Part shown: piece by piece, positions 36,064 to 47,332 of the stretch
Layout: each line of letters begins with the position of its first letter
Numbering within the stretch: position 1 is the stretch's first letter
NCBI GenBank assembly: GCA_045837725.1
Contig: JBEWZL010000215.1
Coordinates: forward strand, 62,001 to 126,000
From: Vermamoeba vermiformis
Taxonomy: Eukaryota > Tubulinea > Echinamoebida
Direction of reading: 5' to 3'
DNA length: 64,000 nt
The notes under the pieces: model-generated
What the model was told of the DNA's origin: nothing
The model's input: the letters and a program-made list of their open reading frames with translations, nothing else
Database searches by the model: none
Program-made: the position numbers and the translations under genes

Positions 36064-38351
36064 ATGAACGAGCATATAGATACTGAAATAGCACCTCTGT
36101 TTGAATCACGTGTTGGATCTGGCGGAGATTGCGTGGTTGCAAAAATTCAATTTCAAAAACAGAATTTGATCCAAACTACACAAACAACGACTGTTGATTT
36201 GAAGGACTTTATTCATACTATAGTTGTTGTAGATATTGACAATAATGAGTAATCCTGACATGTAAGCCGAATCTAGCCAACGAATTTTTCCGTTTTAATA
36301 TTTCAATTAATAATTTCATTATTATAACTTTAAATTGATATCAACTATTAGCACTCAAATTAAATTTGCAAAATTATGATGGGTGATTTTTAAAAATCAA
36401 AATTAAAACACAAATACATTCCAGAATCTTAATATTAACTGTTGCTAGTGATGAGCTTGATTCAATATTGCAGTCGATTGGTGTATCGCGTAAGTGCGGA
36501 ATTTCGGTGCGATATTGCGCTGAAAGTTAACTAATTGAAATTTACTAACTCGGATCCTCGTTACAACAGCGGCAGATCTGACGCCCAATCCACAGCCCAC
36601 CCCTACACCTGCAGTAGAGCCTATTAAAGTCACAATCAGTGCTGGTCCTGGCCCCGCACTCTCCTCAGGTCCTGGTGCCATGCGCTCTTCAGGACCGGGT
36701 GCGATGTCTTCCGGGCCTGGATTCAGTTCAGGACCTGGCAATGCAGTCATGTCTGCAGGCCCTGGCATGAGCTACTCGTCAGGCCCTGGTATGATGTCTT
36801 CAGGTCCTGGTGTCACGTACTCATCAGGCCCTGGCATGATGTCGTCAGGCCCCGGCAATGCAGTCATGTCGTCAGGTCCAGGCGTCATTTCTTCAGGCCC
36901 CGGTGCTATGCGCTCATCGGGCCCTGGTGCGATGTCTTCAGGCCCTGGTGCCATGCGCTCCTCAGGCCCTGGTAAGTCACGTGCGCTACTGTAGAGGCGC
37001 GGGGACTGATGTAGAGTGCAGGGGCTGCAGTGCTCTCCGCAGGACCAGGAGCAGCGTGGGCCCGACAGAAGGCCGAAGAAGAGCTGCAGCCAGCCCCGCC
37101 CATGCCCACCACCACGCCTGATGGACGCGCGATTGTGCATCAAGGTCCACCGTGTGCGCAGTGCGGTGAAATGATCATCGGCCAAGTGGTCACTGGTACG
37201 TGTTCATATGACATACTAGTGCCCTCGCTGCTGTGCTGTTACTAATCGCAGTGCAGCGCTCGGCAAGACCTATCACCCCGATCACTTTGTGTGCTATCAC
37301 TGCTCGCAGCCATTCATCGAGTGAGTACATTACACGTCCTATATATATATCTCCTATTCGATGGTGTCTGACACGACGACAGCGGCAAGTATCTGATCAA
37401 CGACAATCAGCCCTATTGCGCCAAAGACTTTCACGACTTGTTCAGTCCGCGCTGCAAGACGTGCGGCGACATCATCGTGGACAAGTGCATCAATGCGGGG
37501 GGCCAGTACTTCCATCCCAATCACTTCTGTTGCTGCACGTGCGGCACCAATCTCAAGGGCCTCAAGTACAAAATTGACGAAGAGAGCAAAGACATCTACT
37601 GCTTGACCTGCATGTCCTCGCGCGTCAAGAAGATCGATCCTGTCGCGCGTGTCTGCAGCATTTGCAAGCGACCAATCGTGGGCGAGTACATCAATCTGCG
37701 CGGACAGTTCATGCACCCCGAACACATGCGCTGCGAAGAGTGCGGCTGCGAGCTGACAGGCGGCAACTGTCACGAGTTTGAAGGTGCGCTGTACTGTCTC
37801 GAGCACTATCAACAGCTCTTGCGCAAGACGTGCGCGCACTGCAGCAAGCCTATTTTGGGCCGTTCAGTCACTGCGCTGGGTCGTGTGTGGCACCCAGAAC
37901 ACTTCATGTGCGAGGTGTGCAAAGAACCATTTATGGGCAGCAGTTACTATGAGCGCGATGGCAAGGCCTATTGTGACGTGCACTTCAACTCGCTGTTCGG
38001 CCACATGTGCGACAAGTGCGGCGAGCCTATTTTCAAGGTCAGTAGCATGAAACCCTACATTAACTGTGTGTGATGCTCATCTTGCTGCAGAACGGCATTG
38101 ATTTCTTGGACAAGCACTATCACCCCGAACACTTTATGTGCATGGTCTGCGACAAGTTGTTGACGCGCAGCAATCTGACAGAGTGGGAGAGCAAGCCCAT
38201 GTGTTCGGACTGCTATTTGAAGCTGCCAGGTGAAGTCCGAAAGAAGTTTGAAACGCGCAAGAAACGCGAGCGTGACGCGCAGAAAAAGCGTGAAAAAGAC
38301 GCGGAGAAAGCGAAGAAAGAGAGCTTGAAACAGAGCAAAGCCGCGAAATAA
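36064..38351 (+). CDS. PINCH-like protein with five LIM domains and GPG repeats
   Basis: Exon 1 (MNEHIDTEIAPLFESRVG) joins in phase to DDELDSILQSIGVS, an LD-like motif, then to a Pro-rich linker. A run of short repeats of the form SSGPGxM follows (about 36640-36975). Five LIM domains come next, opening at CAQCGEMIIG, CKTCGDIIVD, CSICKRPIVG, CAHCSKPILG and CDKCGEPIFK. Every Zn-ligand pattern (HPxH, CxxC, Cys/His/Asp end) looks complete. The ending CSDCYLKLPGEVRKKFETRK matches the C-terminus of PINCH/LIMS proteins, followed here by a highly basic helix. PINCH links integrin-linked kinase to actin at adhesion sites. The repeat-rich N-terminus is not part of animal PINCH. About 530 residues. Confidence 0.88.
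36640..36975 (+). repeat. Coding tandem GPG-rich repeats
   Basis: About 20 short units of 18-27 nt, all with the core TCAGG(C/T)CCTGG encoding SSGPG or SGPG separated by Met/Ala/Asn-rich spacers such as AMR, AMS, NAVM and MMS. The unit sequence differs mainly at third positions, so the array is old enough to have drifted under protein-level selection. It is a flexible spacer before the LIM domains. Confidence 0.85.
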
Positions 38352-38375
38352 CAGCAGTGAAGTGTAGCAGTAGCC

Positions 38376-38381
38376 AATAAA
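38376..38381 (+). terminator. Polyadenylation signal of the PINCH-like gene
   Basis: AATAAA 25 nt after the stop codon. Confidence 0.55.
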
Positions 38382-38507
38382 ACTTGTAATTACTAGGTGC
38401 TTGTCTCGAGCCTCACAGAATTCAGTTGGTTGCACCTCACATCAGTTTCACGAACGAACGACATCGTTTTCAAGCAGGATCTGGACTTGACCGCCTGCGT
38501 GCATTTA

Positions 38508-38515
38508 TATTTACA
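38508..38515 (-). promoter_or_regulatory. TGTAAATA (PUF-like) element in 3' UTR
   Basis: One minus-strand TGTAAATA 27 nt after the stop of the RCC1/TBC gene. Confidence 0.35.
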
Positions 38516-38541
38516 AGATTTCGCGACTAAGGAAGTATATA

Positions 38542-41500
38542 TTACATGAAATCATCGAGCAAATTGACCACGCGCGGTGGCACTAATTCGCTGTTGTTGT
38601 TAGGCGCATTGTCCGCACTGACCGCGAGACTTGTGGATGTCGCAGTGTGTGTCACGGCCATGGGTGCACTGCTCTCACGCACGGCACTCGTTGTGTGGCT
38701 GTCAGTGTGCTCAACCGATGCAGAAGCGTGGTCGTGATTAAGAGTGTTAGTGTTGTTGCTGGTGTCAGAGTTGAGTTGCCGAATGAACTCGACAATGTAG
38801 CTCGGGGCCTTCAAGCTCTCGATGGCACTGAACAGCTCGCTCACCACCACGTGCTCGCCAATCTCGCGCAGTGTGTGCATCACCTCTTCGAACTCACCCT
38901 GCTTCAACACCTTCTTGTTCAGCTGCAGCAGGGCCAGGGCCGCGCGGAACAAGAACACCTCGCCCTCGATCAGATAGCAGTCCCACAGTCGCGAGGCAGC
39001 ATCGAAGGGCAGACTGCGCGAGAAGAGTGTCATGAACCAGTCCAGCAGATAGCTCTCCGCACTCACATTCAGCGCTGCAAAGTGACTGTGCACCTCGCGC
39101 AGTGTGCGCTCGAACAGCAGATCGTAAATCTTCAAGTGCTTCAAGATCTGCGCGGCGATGAGTGACATTGCCTAATTTGGACATGTGTCGCACGTACCTC
39201 ATTGACATTCATGGAGAACAGGGCCGTGAAGTAGTGGCTGTTCAGAAGATTTGCAAAGCTTACAAAGGCCTCGTAGGGCTCCATGTAGATGAGCAACATG
39301 CCTGCCAAGTACGACATGCCCTGAACCTGCAAATGACACGTGTCAATGGGTGGACTGCATCAATCATCTAGCACGTGACTTACATAGCCTAATTCGGGGT
39401 TGTATAGCGCATACAATTGCAACAATTCGTTCAGCTGCGCGTAGAACGGACCTTCTTCCTTAAATAGACTCGTCGCTGGGAATGTCCTGCTTACCATATT
39501 AGGCAATTCATTGGTGGTTCATGAATGCTACGTACCGTGGTACATCGATCTCGATCAACTTGGACGGAGATTGTCCGAGCCCTGGTGAATTGTTGAGGTG
39601 TTTGCGGTTATTTATGTCGATCAATCGGAGATATTCCGCGCGAGATAGTTGCAAAGTATTGCCGATTGCTGTCGCCCAGACCTGTCCGCGCACCGTCGGG
39701 GGTATACCGGCACGCCACATCAGCTTGGTGCTGCGCTGTCGTTTCCTTTTATGGCAATGGTTAGTAAAGCCCACACCGACATGCCACGCACATACTTCTT
39801 TTCCCAATTAGGCAATATCTGTTCGAGCCAGACACGTGACGTGTGGTCCAGCTGCGATTCAATGCGTGCCACACGGTCCACTTCGCGCGAGTGCTGCCGT
39901 TCCAGCCGTTGCGTGCGGTTGTTGTCCACGGTGCGCTGCCGCTTTTTTTGGTCGAAGAAGATGTTGGCTAAAAATAGCCCACTGCCAGACATTAGTGCAC
40001 TTGCCAAATATAGACACGGAGTAACATACACGGACTGCAGGGCCGAGGGTTGCTTTTTGAGTGGTGTGCCGTGCACTGAGCTGTTGACCTTTTTTTGACC
40101 GCACTGGCGTCGTGGGTAGCGAACTGTGACGCGTTTGTCCTAATAAGGAAGGTGTGTCGGAGGTCTCCGATTGCCAGTCATTGGATTCGTGTCCCACGCT
40201 GGCACTGTCCTCTTCGCCGCTGCTGTCAAATGCTGTCTCATCGAGATCGATCTTCTCTTTCAGCGACTCCAATTGCTGTGACTAAATTTAGTATGTGCCA
40301 GCACGTGACAGCACAGCACGTACCCGATCAAATGCCGTGAGATGTACGGGCTTGTAACTGCTGATCGAGGTGATGTAGCCCTGCATCGCGTCGTCCCACG
40401 CGTCTGAAGATTCCGCTGAAATTTCATCGTCATCGGAGACATCCTCCGTGCCTGTCAACACATCGTCACTCATGAATTTGTTGAAATCTTCCAAATATGG
40501 TGCGACTCCTTCATTCTCCAAGTCTGTTTTTGGCAGTGACTCATTGACACCTGTCACCTCTCTGACACGTGTCGTGACACATGTCTGCCACCAGCCACAC
40601 GCGACAGTCTCCACGTGCAGGTCAGCGAGAGCAGTGACAGGTGCTGGCAAAAGAATTCGCTGCTTGTCACTGACACTTGACACGTCACCGAGTCCGAGCT
40701 GGCCGTAGTCTGACAGCCCCCACGTGTACAGCTCCCCTCGTGCTGTCACGCACGCGCTGTGAAATCCACCGCACGCCATGTGTGTCACGTGCTGACCAAC
40801 CAGGGCTGCAACGAGGCGCGGCTGCAGTTCACTGATTGGCTCGCCGTGGCCCAACTGTCCGTGCTCGCCCCAGCCCCACGTGTACCTGTCACGTGATCAG
40901 CACTGACACGTGTCACTCGAGGGAGATACTTACACATTGCCAAATTCGTCAATGGCACTGGAGTGGTAGTAGCCTGCGGAAATACTTTGCACGGGAATTC
41001 TTTCTTGCGCAAAGTACGGTATCTAAATTAGGAAATGTGAGTGCGGTGCTCGCAAGACCAATCGAGCATACCAAATGCGGAGTGCTGCGATCGAGTTCAT
41101 CGCCGAGTCCGAGCTTGCCATCGCTGCCATTGCCCCACGCGTACACCTCGCCCGCACTGGTGAGACACATGGAGTGATTCCAGCCACACGTCACGTGCGT
41201 CACTGTCACGTGCTGCAGTGCACTGATCAGCACTGGACGGAACTGATTGCCCGATTTGGACTTGTTCGGAGATTTGTTCGGAGATTTGCGCGGTGAGAGT
41301 GGCTGCACAGCGGAGTTGACAGGTGTCAAAGTGTCATCCGTGTCATCGAGGCCCAAGCGACCATTGGCATCGCGACCCCAACTGAACACTTTGCCATCTT
41401 TGGTCAGTGCCAGCACGTGCCCGCCACCGCTAACAACCTGAATCACGTGATGTCCGTGGAGTGCAGTGACTAATTTGGGTGAGAACTGAAATTTCAGTTT

Positions 41501-42151
41501 GCTGTCGCCGAGTCCGAGCTGGCCGTCGTGATTGCCCCCGAAAGAATACACGGCACCGTCCTCTGCGCGGAGTCAGTCAGCGACTCGAGTGCAGTGCTGG
41601 TACGTACCGCGCAGCAGCAGACTGTGGTCACTACCTGCAGCAGCGAGCACGAATCGACGCGCGTGCAGTGCTTTGATGAGCACGCACTGTTTGAGCAGAT
41701 GTGGCTCGTCGCGGTCACTCGCTTCACCTGTGCCCAGCTAAGGGGGCGTGAGACATGTGTGCTCGTGGTATAATTACGTACCTGTCCTGACCAATTCCAT
41801 CCCCAGCTGTACACATCACCAGAACCTGAAGCAAGTATTGGCGATCAGATCGGGCATTGAATTAATTAGATGCACAAAAGTTAAAATTAAAACTAACACG
41901 ATTATCGATAATTTAAACAGTATTATTATAACAATCAATACTCCAATCGATGCCGTACTTGTGACAGCCAAAGAGTGACGGCCCCCACACGCTATTTGCG
42001 CGAGTAGTTTGTTGTTGAAGGCAGCAATCACCGTGGGCAAATTGTGATCGAATGCGTCTTTGAGACCGAGCTGGCCATCACTGCCGCGACCCCAGATGAA
42101 CGTCTGGTACTTGGGTGTTTTGCGCTTCACTCTGGCGGTGTTGTCAGCCAT
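38542..42151 (-). CDS. RCC1-repeat / TBC (Rab-GAP) fusion protein
   Basis: From ATG 42151 (MADNTARVKRKTPKYQTFIW) RCC1 blades follow: GRGSDGQLGLKD, SFGGNHDGQLGLGD, SWGRDANGRLGLDD, AWGNGSDGKLGLGD and WGLSDYGQLGLGD, each with GGxHS-like turns, making one seven-blade propeller. An acidic linker leads through an in-phase intron at about 40284-40324 to a coiled region and then a TBC domain: LMWRAGIPPTVRGQVWATAI, VQGMSYLAGMLLIYMEPYEA, SAESYLLDWFMTLFSRSLPF and RLWDCYLIEGEVFLFRAALA. The TBC resembles TBC1D12/14. IPxxxRGxxW carries the catalytic Arg; the Gln finger is in VQGM. It should switch off a Rab, with the propeller acting as adaptor or GEF-like part. About 1000 residues. A TGTAAATA lies 27 nt past the stop. 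Confidence 0.87.
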
Positions 42152-42417
42152 GAGAGATACTTAATGAAGCAAGTGTGTAATACATAAACAGCAACAGTGG
42201 TGGTGCATTATAAATACAAAGGAATAATGAAGATTTTGGGCGAAAGAGTGTAAAAATAGCTCCTTTCAAAAATAATCATCAAATTGCGCCACGTGCAATC
42301 AAATGTACCTCGCAAAAACGACCTTTATTTGACATCGACTAGTACTTGAGTCATGCTGTACTACAAGCTTTTTTAATTTGTGTTTTTTTTATTATTATAT
42401 TATAAGCCAAGCGGATC

Positions 42418-43504
42418 TTATTTAGCAGCGGTTTGTTGGCTCTTGACGCGGAGTTCACGTTCCTCAAGAATAGAAAGACGAACACCCTTGCGCTTGGGAA
42501 CAGTGACGAGGGCCTTGGTGCCTTCACCCAACAAGAAAATGTTTGACATCAAAGTGGAAAATTGGTGACCAGCAGCGTCCTTCAAGTGAATGTAATCTTG
42601 AGCACCGTCGTGCACGTCACGCGAAGTGATGACACCAATGCGACCCAAGTTGTGACCACCAGTGACCATAGCCAAGTGACCAATTTCGAAGGGGACGTGG
42701 GCAACAATCTTGCCAGTGGCGAGATCAACCTTGACGGTATCGTTGGCCTTGATGTTGGGGTGAGGGTATCTGATGGTGCGACCGTCGTGAGTGGTGAGGT
42801 GAGGGACGGCCTTGGGACCAACGTAAACAGACTTGACGCGGCAGAGCTTGAACTGCAGAGGATCACGATCGGTTAATTCAATAATTCCTATTTTCATCAA
42901 TAAGCATTATTAATACTTACGCCAGCTTCATTGGCGTCGATTCTGTGGAGAATGAAACGACCCTTAGTATCGTACAAGAGTCTGAAGTTTTCCTTGGTCT
43001 TCTCGATGCTAACAACATCTGCACAATTTGTGGGTTAACTTCTGTGATAATTTTATAATGCGCCATATTTATCTTACCCATGAAACCAGCAGGATAGTTG
43101 GGATCGCTTCGAACTCTGCCATCGACCTTGACCAATTTTTGCATCAAAATATAAGTGACCTCGCGCTTAGTAAGAGCATACTTCAATCTGTTTCTCAATA
43201 AAATGATGAGAGGAATGCACTCTCTAAGCTTGTGGGGACCAGCGCTGGGTCTGGGAGCCTAAATAATAATTATAATAATTAATTATTATTCCCTACAAAA
43301 TATTCATTCGAAGCGTTATTGTGCAATCGTACGTTAATGTTAAACAAATAAATTATTATACTTACAAAAACTCCGGAGAGTTTGTCAAGCATCCAGTGCT
43401 TGGGAGCATTCAATCTCTTCAAGTGCTTCTTTGGGCCGCGAGGCTAAAATAACGATATTAAATACTGGTTACTCGAATTATTGATGTATAATTGGTAATA
43501 CCAT
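42418..43504 (-). CDS. RPS4: Small-subunit ribosomal protein eS4
   Basis: Exon 1 contains only the ATG (43502-43504); the next exon begins [20 protein letters not shown], the universal start of eS4. Then come [40 protein letters not shown], the [13 protein letters not shown] stretch and the KOW-bearing C-terminal domain ([18 protein letters not shown]), ending SQQTAAK. All three S4 subdomains are present and the length, about 260 residues, is normal. It is a core 40S subunit protein. The intron placed right after the start codon is a pattern seen in ribosomal protein genes of many eukaryotes. Codon use is strongly biased, as expected for a highly expressed gene. Confidence 0.97.
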
Positions 43505-43916
43505 TTTGATCCGCTTATGTCGATATAAAAGAAGGTCGAACAGAAATGAAAGGAAGCAGGACGAAGAGGAAAACAAAAAACAAAATCAATCTGACCAATC
43601 AGAAAACAGCAAAATAAAGTTGATAAAAAATGAAATCTCGTTGTCGATATTTTTCCATCACGCCCGAGTCGTTACATCAAGATTGTGTCGACATACACAA
43701 GTGGTTTATCATATAATTATGCATAATTGTGATGTATCATTTGTTTAAGTTTGATCTGTGATCGAGATCTGACTAAGTTTAAATTGTTCGCGAATTGAGC
43801 CGAAGCGTTGTTTGCAAACTAGTGCAATTTTATGAAGACAATTATATTACAGGGGTAAATTACGTTACACTTGAAATTACAACACGCCGATCGATCGATC
43901 GACATAAATACAACTC
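43505..43916. other. Intergenic: eS4 promoter and PAK 3' UTR
   Basis: A 412-nt AT-rich stretch between two minus-strand genes. A plus-strand open frame of 80 codons exists but is Lys/Asn/Gln-rich of low complexity and starts at the reverse of the eS4 start; I do not accept it. A short run of tandem ATCG (CGATCGATCGATCG, about 43889) is present. No other structure seen. Confidence 0.5.
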
Positions 43917-46810
43917 TTAATATCCGAGGGCTTGTTTCGCAGCTTCTTTCGCTTTACGTGCTTGAATGATTGTGGGGACAATCTCTCTTGGCGCGCAGCT
44001 TCGTTTCAGGAACGGATGCTACAACAATGATTAATAACTAAATTAGGTCATAATCGCGTGGCTAGAACCTACTTGTAAGAGATCATCAGCAGTCGGTCGT
44101 GAAGCAACATCTTTCTGCAAGCACATAGTCAAAAAGTCCTTAAACTCCTCGCTCCAAGCCTCGGGGTGCTTCAAGCCAGGGATGCCCTTGGTGGTGATCA
44201 AGAACAGTGCGCGCAGAGGGGGGAATTCCATGTATGGAGGTTCACCTTCGGCCATCTCCATGACCATGATGCCCAACGACCACATGTCTACCTTCTGATC
44301 GTAGTGTTGACCGCGGATCAGTTCCGGTGCCATCCAGTACGGTGTACCGACAATCGTGGTGCGCTTAGACTTCTCTTGCGTGAGTTGTGCGGCATAACCA
44401 AAGTCAGCAATCTTGACGCTGCCATCAGCTCCGAGCAGTATGTTGTCGCTCTTAATGTCGCGGTGAATGCGGTGCATCGAGTGGATGTAGCGCAGACCAC
44501 GCAGCGTTTCGAGACACACATTCGCGATCTGACCTTCGTTCATGCGCACACCATTCTCGAACTGTTCGAGCACTTCAGTCAGACATCCACCACCCATGTA
44601 CTCCATCACCACCCACAAGCGACCCTCCACAATGTAGCTGTCAATGTACTCCACGATGTTCGGGTGCTTGCTCGTCTTCATGATGCGGATCTCAGTGCAC
44701 AGCAGCTTGATGTTCTGCGCATTGAGCGGCATCTTCTTGATGGCTACATCGCGACCTGTGGTTGCTTCTTGTGCCAAGAACACTTCACCCGCAGCACCCT
44801 CACCGATCTTGATCTGATTCAAGTACATCTGGTTCGGATCCACACTGCGATTGACCAGATCATCGAGATTGGCGGGCTGTTCTTCAGGCAGCGGCGCTTC
44901 TTCCTCAGCCATCACCGCCTCCACACCAGCTGCACCACCACCAGCGAACCACTCGTCCATCGCTTGCGCCTCTTGTTCCTCGTTGTGCATCGGACTCGGG
45001 GCCAGCGCACTCGGGGACTCGGGTGTCTTGGGCTTCACGCTCGGGGGCTGTTGCACGGTCGGTACGGGCATGGGCTTGGGCGGGCGCGGGGGCTGGGGCT
45101 GCATGGCAATGGGCTCCTTGGGCTTGACGGGCAAGGGCGGTGGTCGCGGTGCCCCGGTCTGTGCCTGGCCTGGCTGCTTGGGCTGGCTGGGCTGTGTGTT
45201 GTTGTGGCCAGACATGCTCAGGGGCGGCACGGCGGTGTTCTGTGGCTTGACGGGCAAGGGAGCGGACGCAGGGCCCGCAGAGCTCTGCATGCGCTTGCTC
45301 TGGAACTCGAGCACATCGAGCACGGCGTCTTTGTTCTTGACAATGTCGTTCTTGTCAATGCCTGCTGACTTGAGCATGGCCTCCCACTCGGGGGGCAAGT
45401 TGGCGAGACCAGTGGCTGACGTGAAGTCAATGTGCACTTGATGCTTGACGGCGTAGGGCAGTCCAATCTCCATGACACGCTCTTCTTTCTTCTTCTTGTC
45501 CTTCTTCTTCTTGTCTTTCTTGAAGAACGAGAAGAAGCCCTTCTGACTCTTGGGCGAGGACACATCGTCGCTGCTGCTCGTCAGGGCCGCGTTGTTGTTG
45601 CTCGTGGGCGTCACGGGCACTGTTTTCTTGCCACTGCGCGGGGACTCCACCGTGTTCGCATCGCCGTTGCTGACAGTGCTGGCAGTGCTGGGGGGACTGG
45701 GCACGGGCAGGGTGGGCACGCTGTGCTGCGGCGTGGAGGGCGCGCTGATGGAGCCCGAGCCCTGTGGCGGACGCGTGAGTATGTTCTCGAGCTGCAGCTT
45801 GTTGATCGGCACGGTGCTCGGTGAGGCTGGACCTGCATTGTAGGCAGTGGCAGTGGGGTGCGGAGGGGTGGTGGTGGCACGTGGATCGGACCAGGACCGT
45901 TCTGCTTGGGGGCACCATTCCACTTGGGACCAAAACTGTTGCGCTTAGCGATGGGTGGTGGCGACGGCGCTTCATTCGCGTGTCCGTTCTGATGATGCAC
46001 TTGCCCGGGGGCTGCGGGGACTGGAGGGGGTGCGCGGAGCCCTGTATTGCCGCCTGGGGGCACTGAAATGGATAGTTAGTACGTACTAGGTATTGATTTG
46101 ATGTGTAGTAGTGATTGGTCCTCGAAACAAATTCAATTGGGCGGATTGGGCATTCAAATTAAAAAATGGCTAGATTCCACTGTGTCACCGAGTAATATTG
46201 AAATTTTGCTTCGAAATCGATCATTACGTGGTATGAGTGGTTTATAATATCAATTAATGCCTTAAATAAATTTTGTTGCGAGATTGCGTCGGTCAATTCA
46301 AATCCGCGGTTAATCATTGACTTGCGACAGAATTGTGTGAGTATTAATACCCCATCATTACATACCAGGTATTTTAGGTCTATTTTGACTGCCTAGTGAA
46401 GGATTGCGCGGAGGTAGATGTGGAGACGAGTTCGCGGTGTGGAACTTTGGAGGGCCACCAGGGTGTGGCTGAGGATGACCAGGTTGTGTTTGCGGTCCAT
46501 TGGGCAGAGGTCTCTTGCCCATACCTGTTTTGACATTGGACGGCTGTTGAGGAGGTCTTGGCGCTGAATTCGGACCTTGGATGTAATTTTCACGATGTTG
46601 ATAATTAACATCTAATGGAATTGCATTAATAAGGACGTATATTTATATGTACGGGCAATTGATCGCGTTATTATTGCTGAATAAGCAGTATTGATTTGAT
46701 AATTTGAAATCAGTTAGTTGATTCAAACAATCATTCATAATCAATCGCCAGGATTGTAATTATTGTGCTGTGTCATGACAATTAATTAAAATACCTGTGT
46801 TATACGACAT
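43917..46810 (-). CDS. p21-activated kinase (PAK family)
   Basis: Start MSYNT at 46810, then Pro/Gly/Asn-rich exons (46390-46612 and 45880-46063). A basic patch FFKKDKKKKDKKKK precedes the CRIB/p21-binding domain, IGLPYAVKHQVHIDF. A second Pro-rich linker follows, with several PxxP runs. The kinase shows IGEGAAGEVFLAQEATTGRD, VAIKKM, HRDIKSDNILLG, DFGYAAQL and KRTTIVGTPYWMAPEL. The activation-loop Thr and DFG are intact, so the kinase should be active and controlled by Rac/Cdc42 GTP. It ends AAKQALGY. PAKs drive myosin and actin regulation in motile cells. In the Pro-rich part near 45840-45930 the upstream and downstream frames differ by one, so either a roughly 60-nt intron with a weak donor or an error lies there. 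About 800 residues. Confidence 0.9.
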
Positions 46811-47332
46811 GGTGAGAGCTGGTCAATTTATTTTGTAAATTTACTTTGTTTGAATTGAATCTGCTAGAATACTGAGTATAGAATATGATAGAGAGGATTG
46901 AGTGAGATTAGAACATCCCAGATTCAGATGGTGTTAACAGTGCACTAAATAAGCAACCAAACCAAGTGAGGGAAGTGTTCTTTCTTCGTTAATAAAAATA
47001 ATAAACTGACGTTTGACTTGCAACAAATTGCTGCAATTCACAACCAATTCGATGGGACGACTAGGGAGAGAATGGGAGAATGTACCAAAGTAAAACGAAT
47101 GGTTATTTATTAGGGTATTCAAAAAGTGTTTTCGAACTCCGCTGCTTGTACCTCAATGTCTCGTCCCCTCGCTGTGGACTGGATCGTACCGGAGAAACTT
47201 TTCAGTACTGTACAGCCTGCAATGAGGTAATGAGACTCGGGGCACGAATCACCAGAGCTCTAGTTATGATACAATTAGTTATTATTTGACACATCCAGCC
47301 CACGGCAGTCGTGTCTCTAGCAGTTGATTGCC
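46811..47332. other. Intergenic: PAK promoter and RasGEF 3' region
   Basis: A 522-nt stretch between two minus-strand genes. Around 47090-47230 both strands are open for 30-60 codons with fairly balanced composition, but no start, splice pair or family supports either. Nothing else recognisable apart from one CArG-like CCTTAATTGG at 47331. Confidence 0.45.

Noticed and set aside
36640-36975. Minisatellite or CRISPR-like array
   Set aside because: Units are in frame, differ at third codon positions and encode a GPG spacer within an exon.
43506-43748. Plus-strand frame rich in Lys, Asn and Gln
   Set aside because: Low-complexity AT-rich intergenic DNA in the eS4 promoter; no homology pattern.
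44166-45368. 400-codon open frame on the plus strand opposite PAK
   Set aside because: His/Arg/Leu-rich shadow of the GC-biased kinase exon; no domain, and PAK on the other strand is certain.
47080-47289. Cys-containing 69-codon plus-strand frame
   Set aside because: The opposite strand is equally open and neither has splice or family support.
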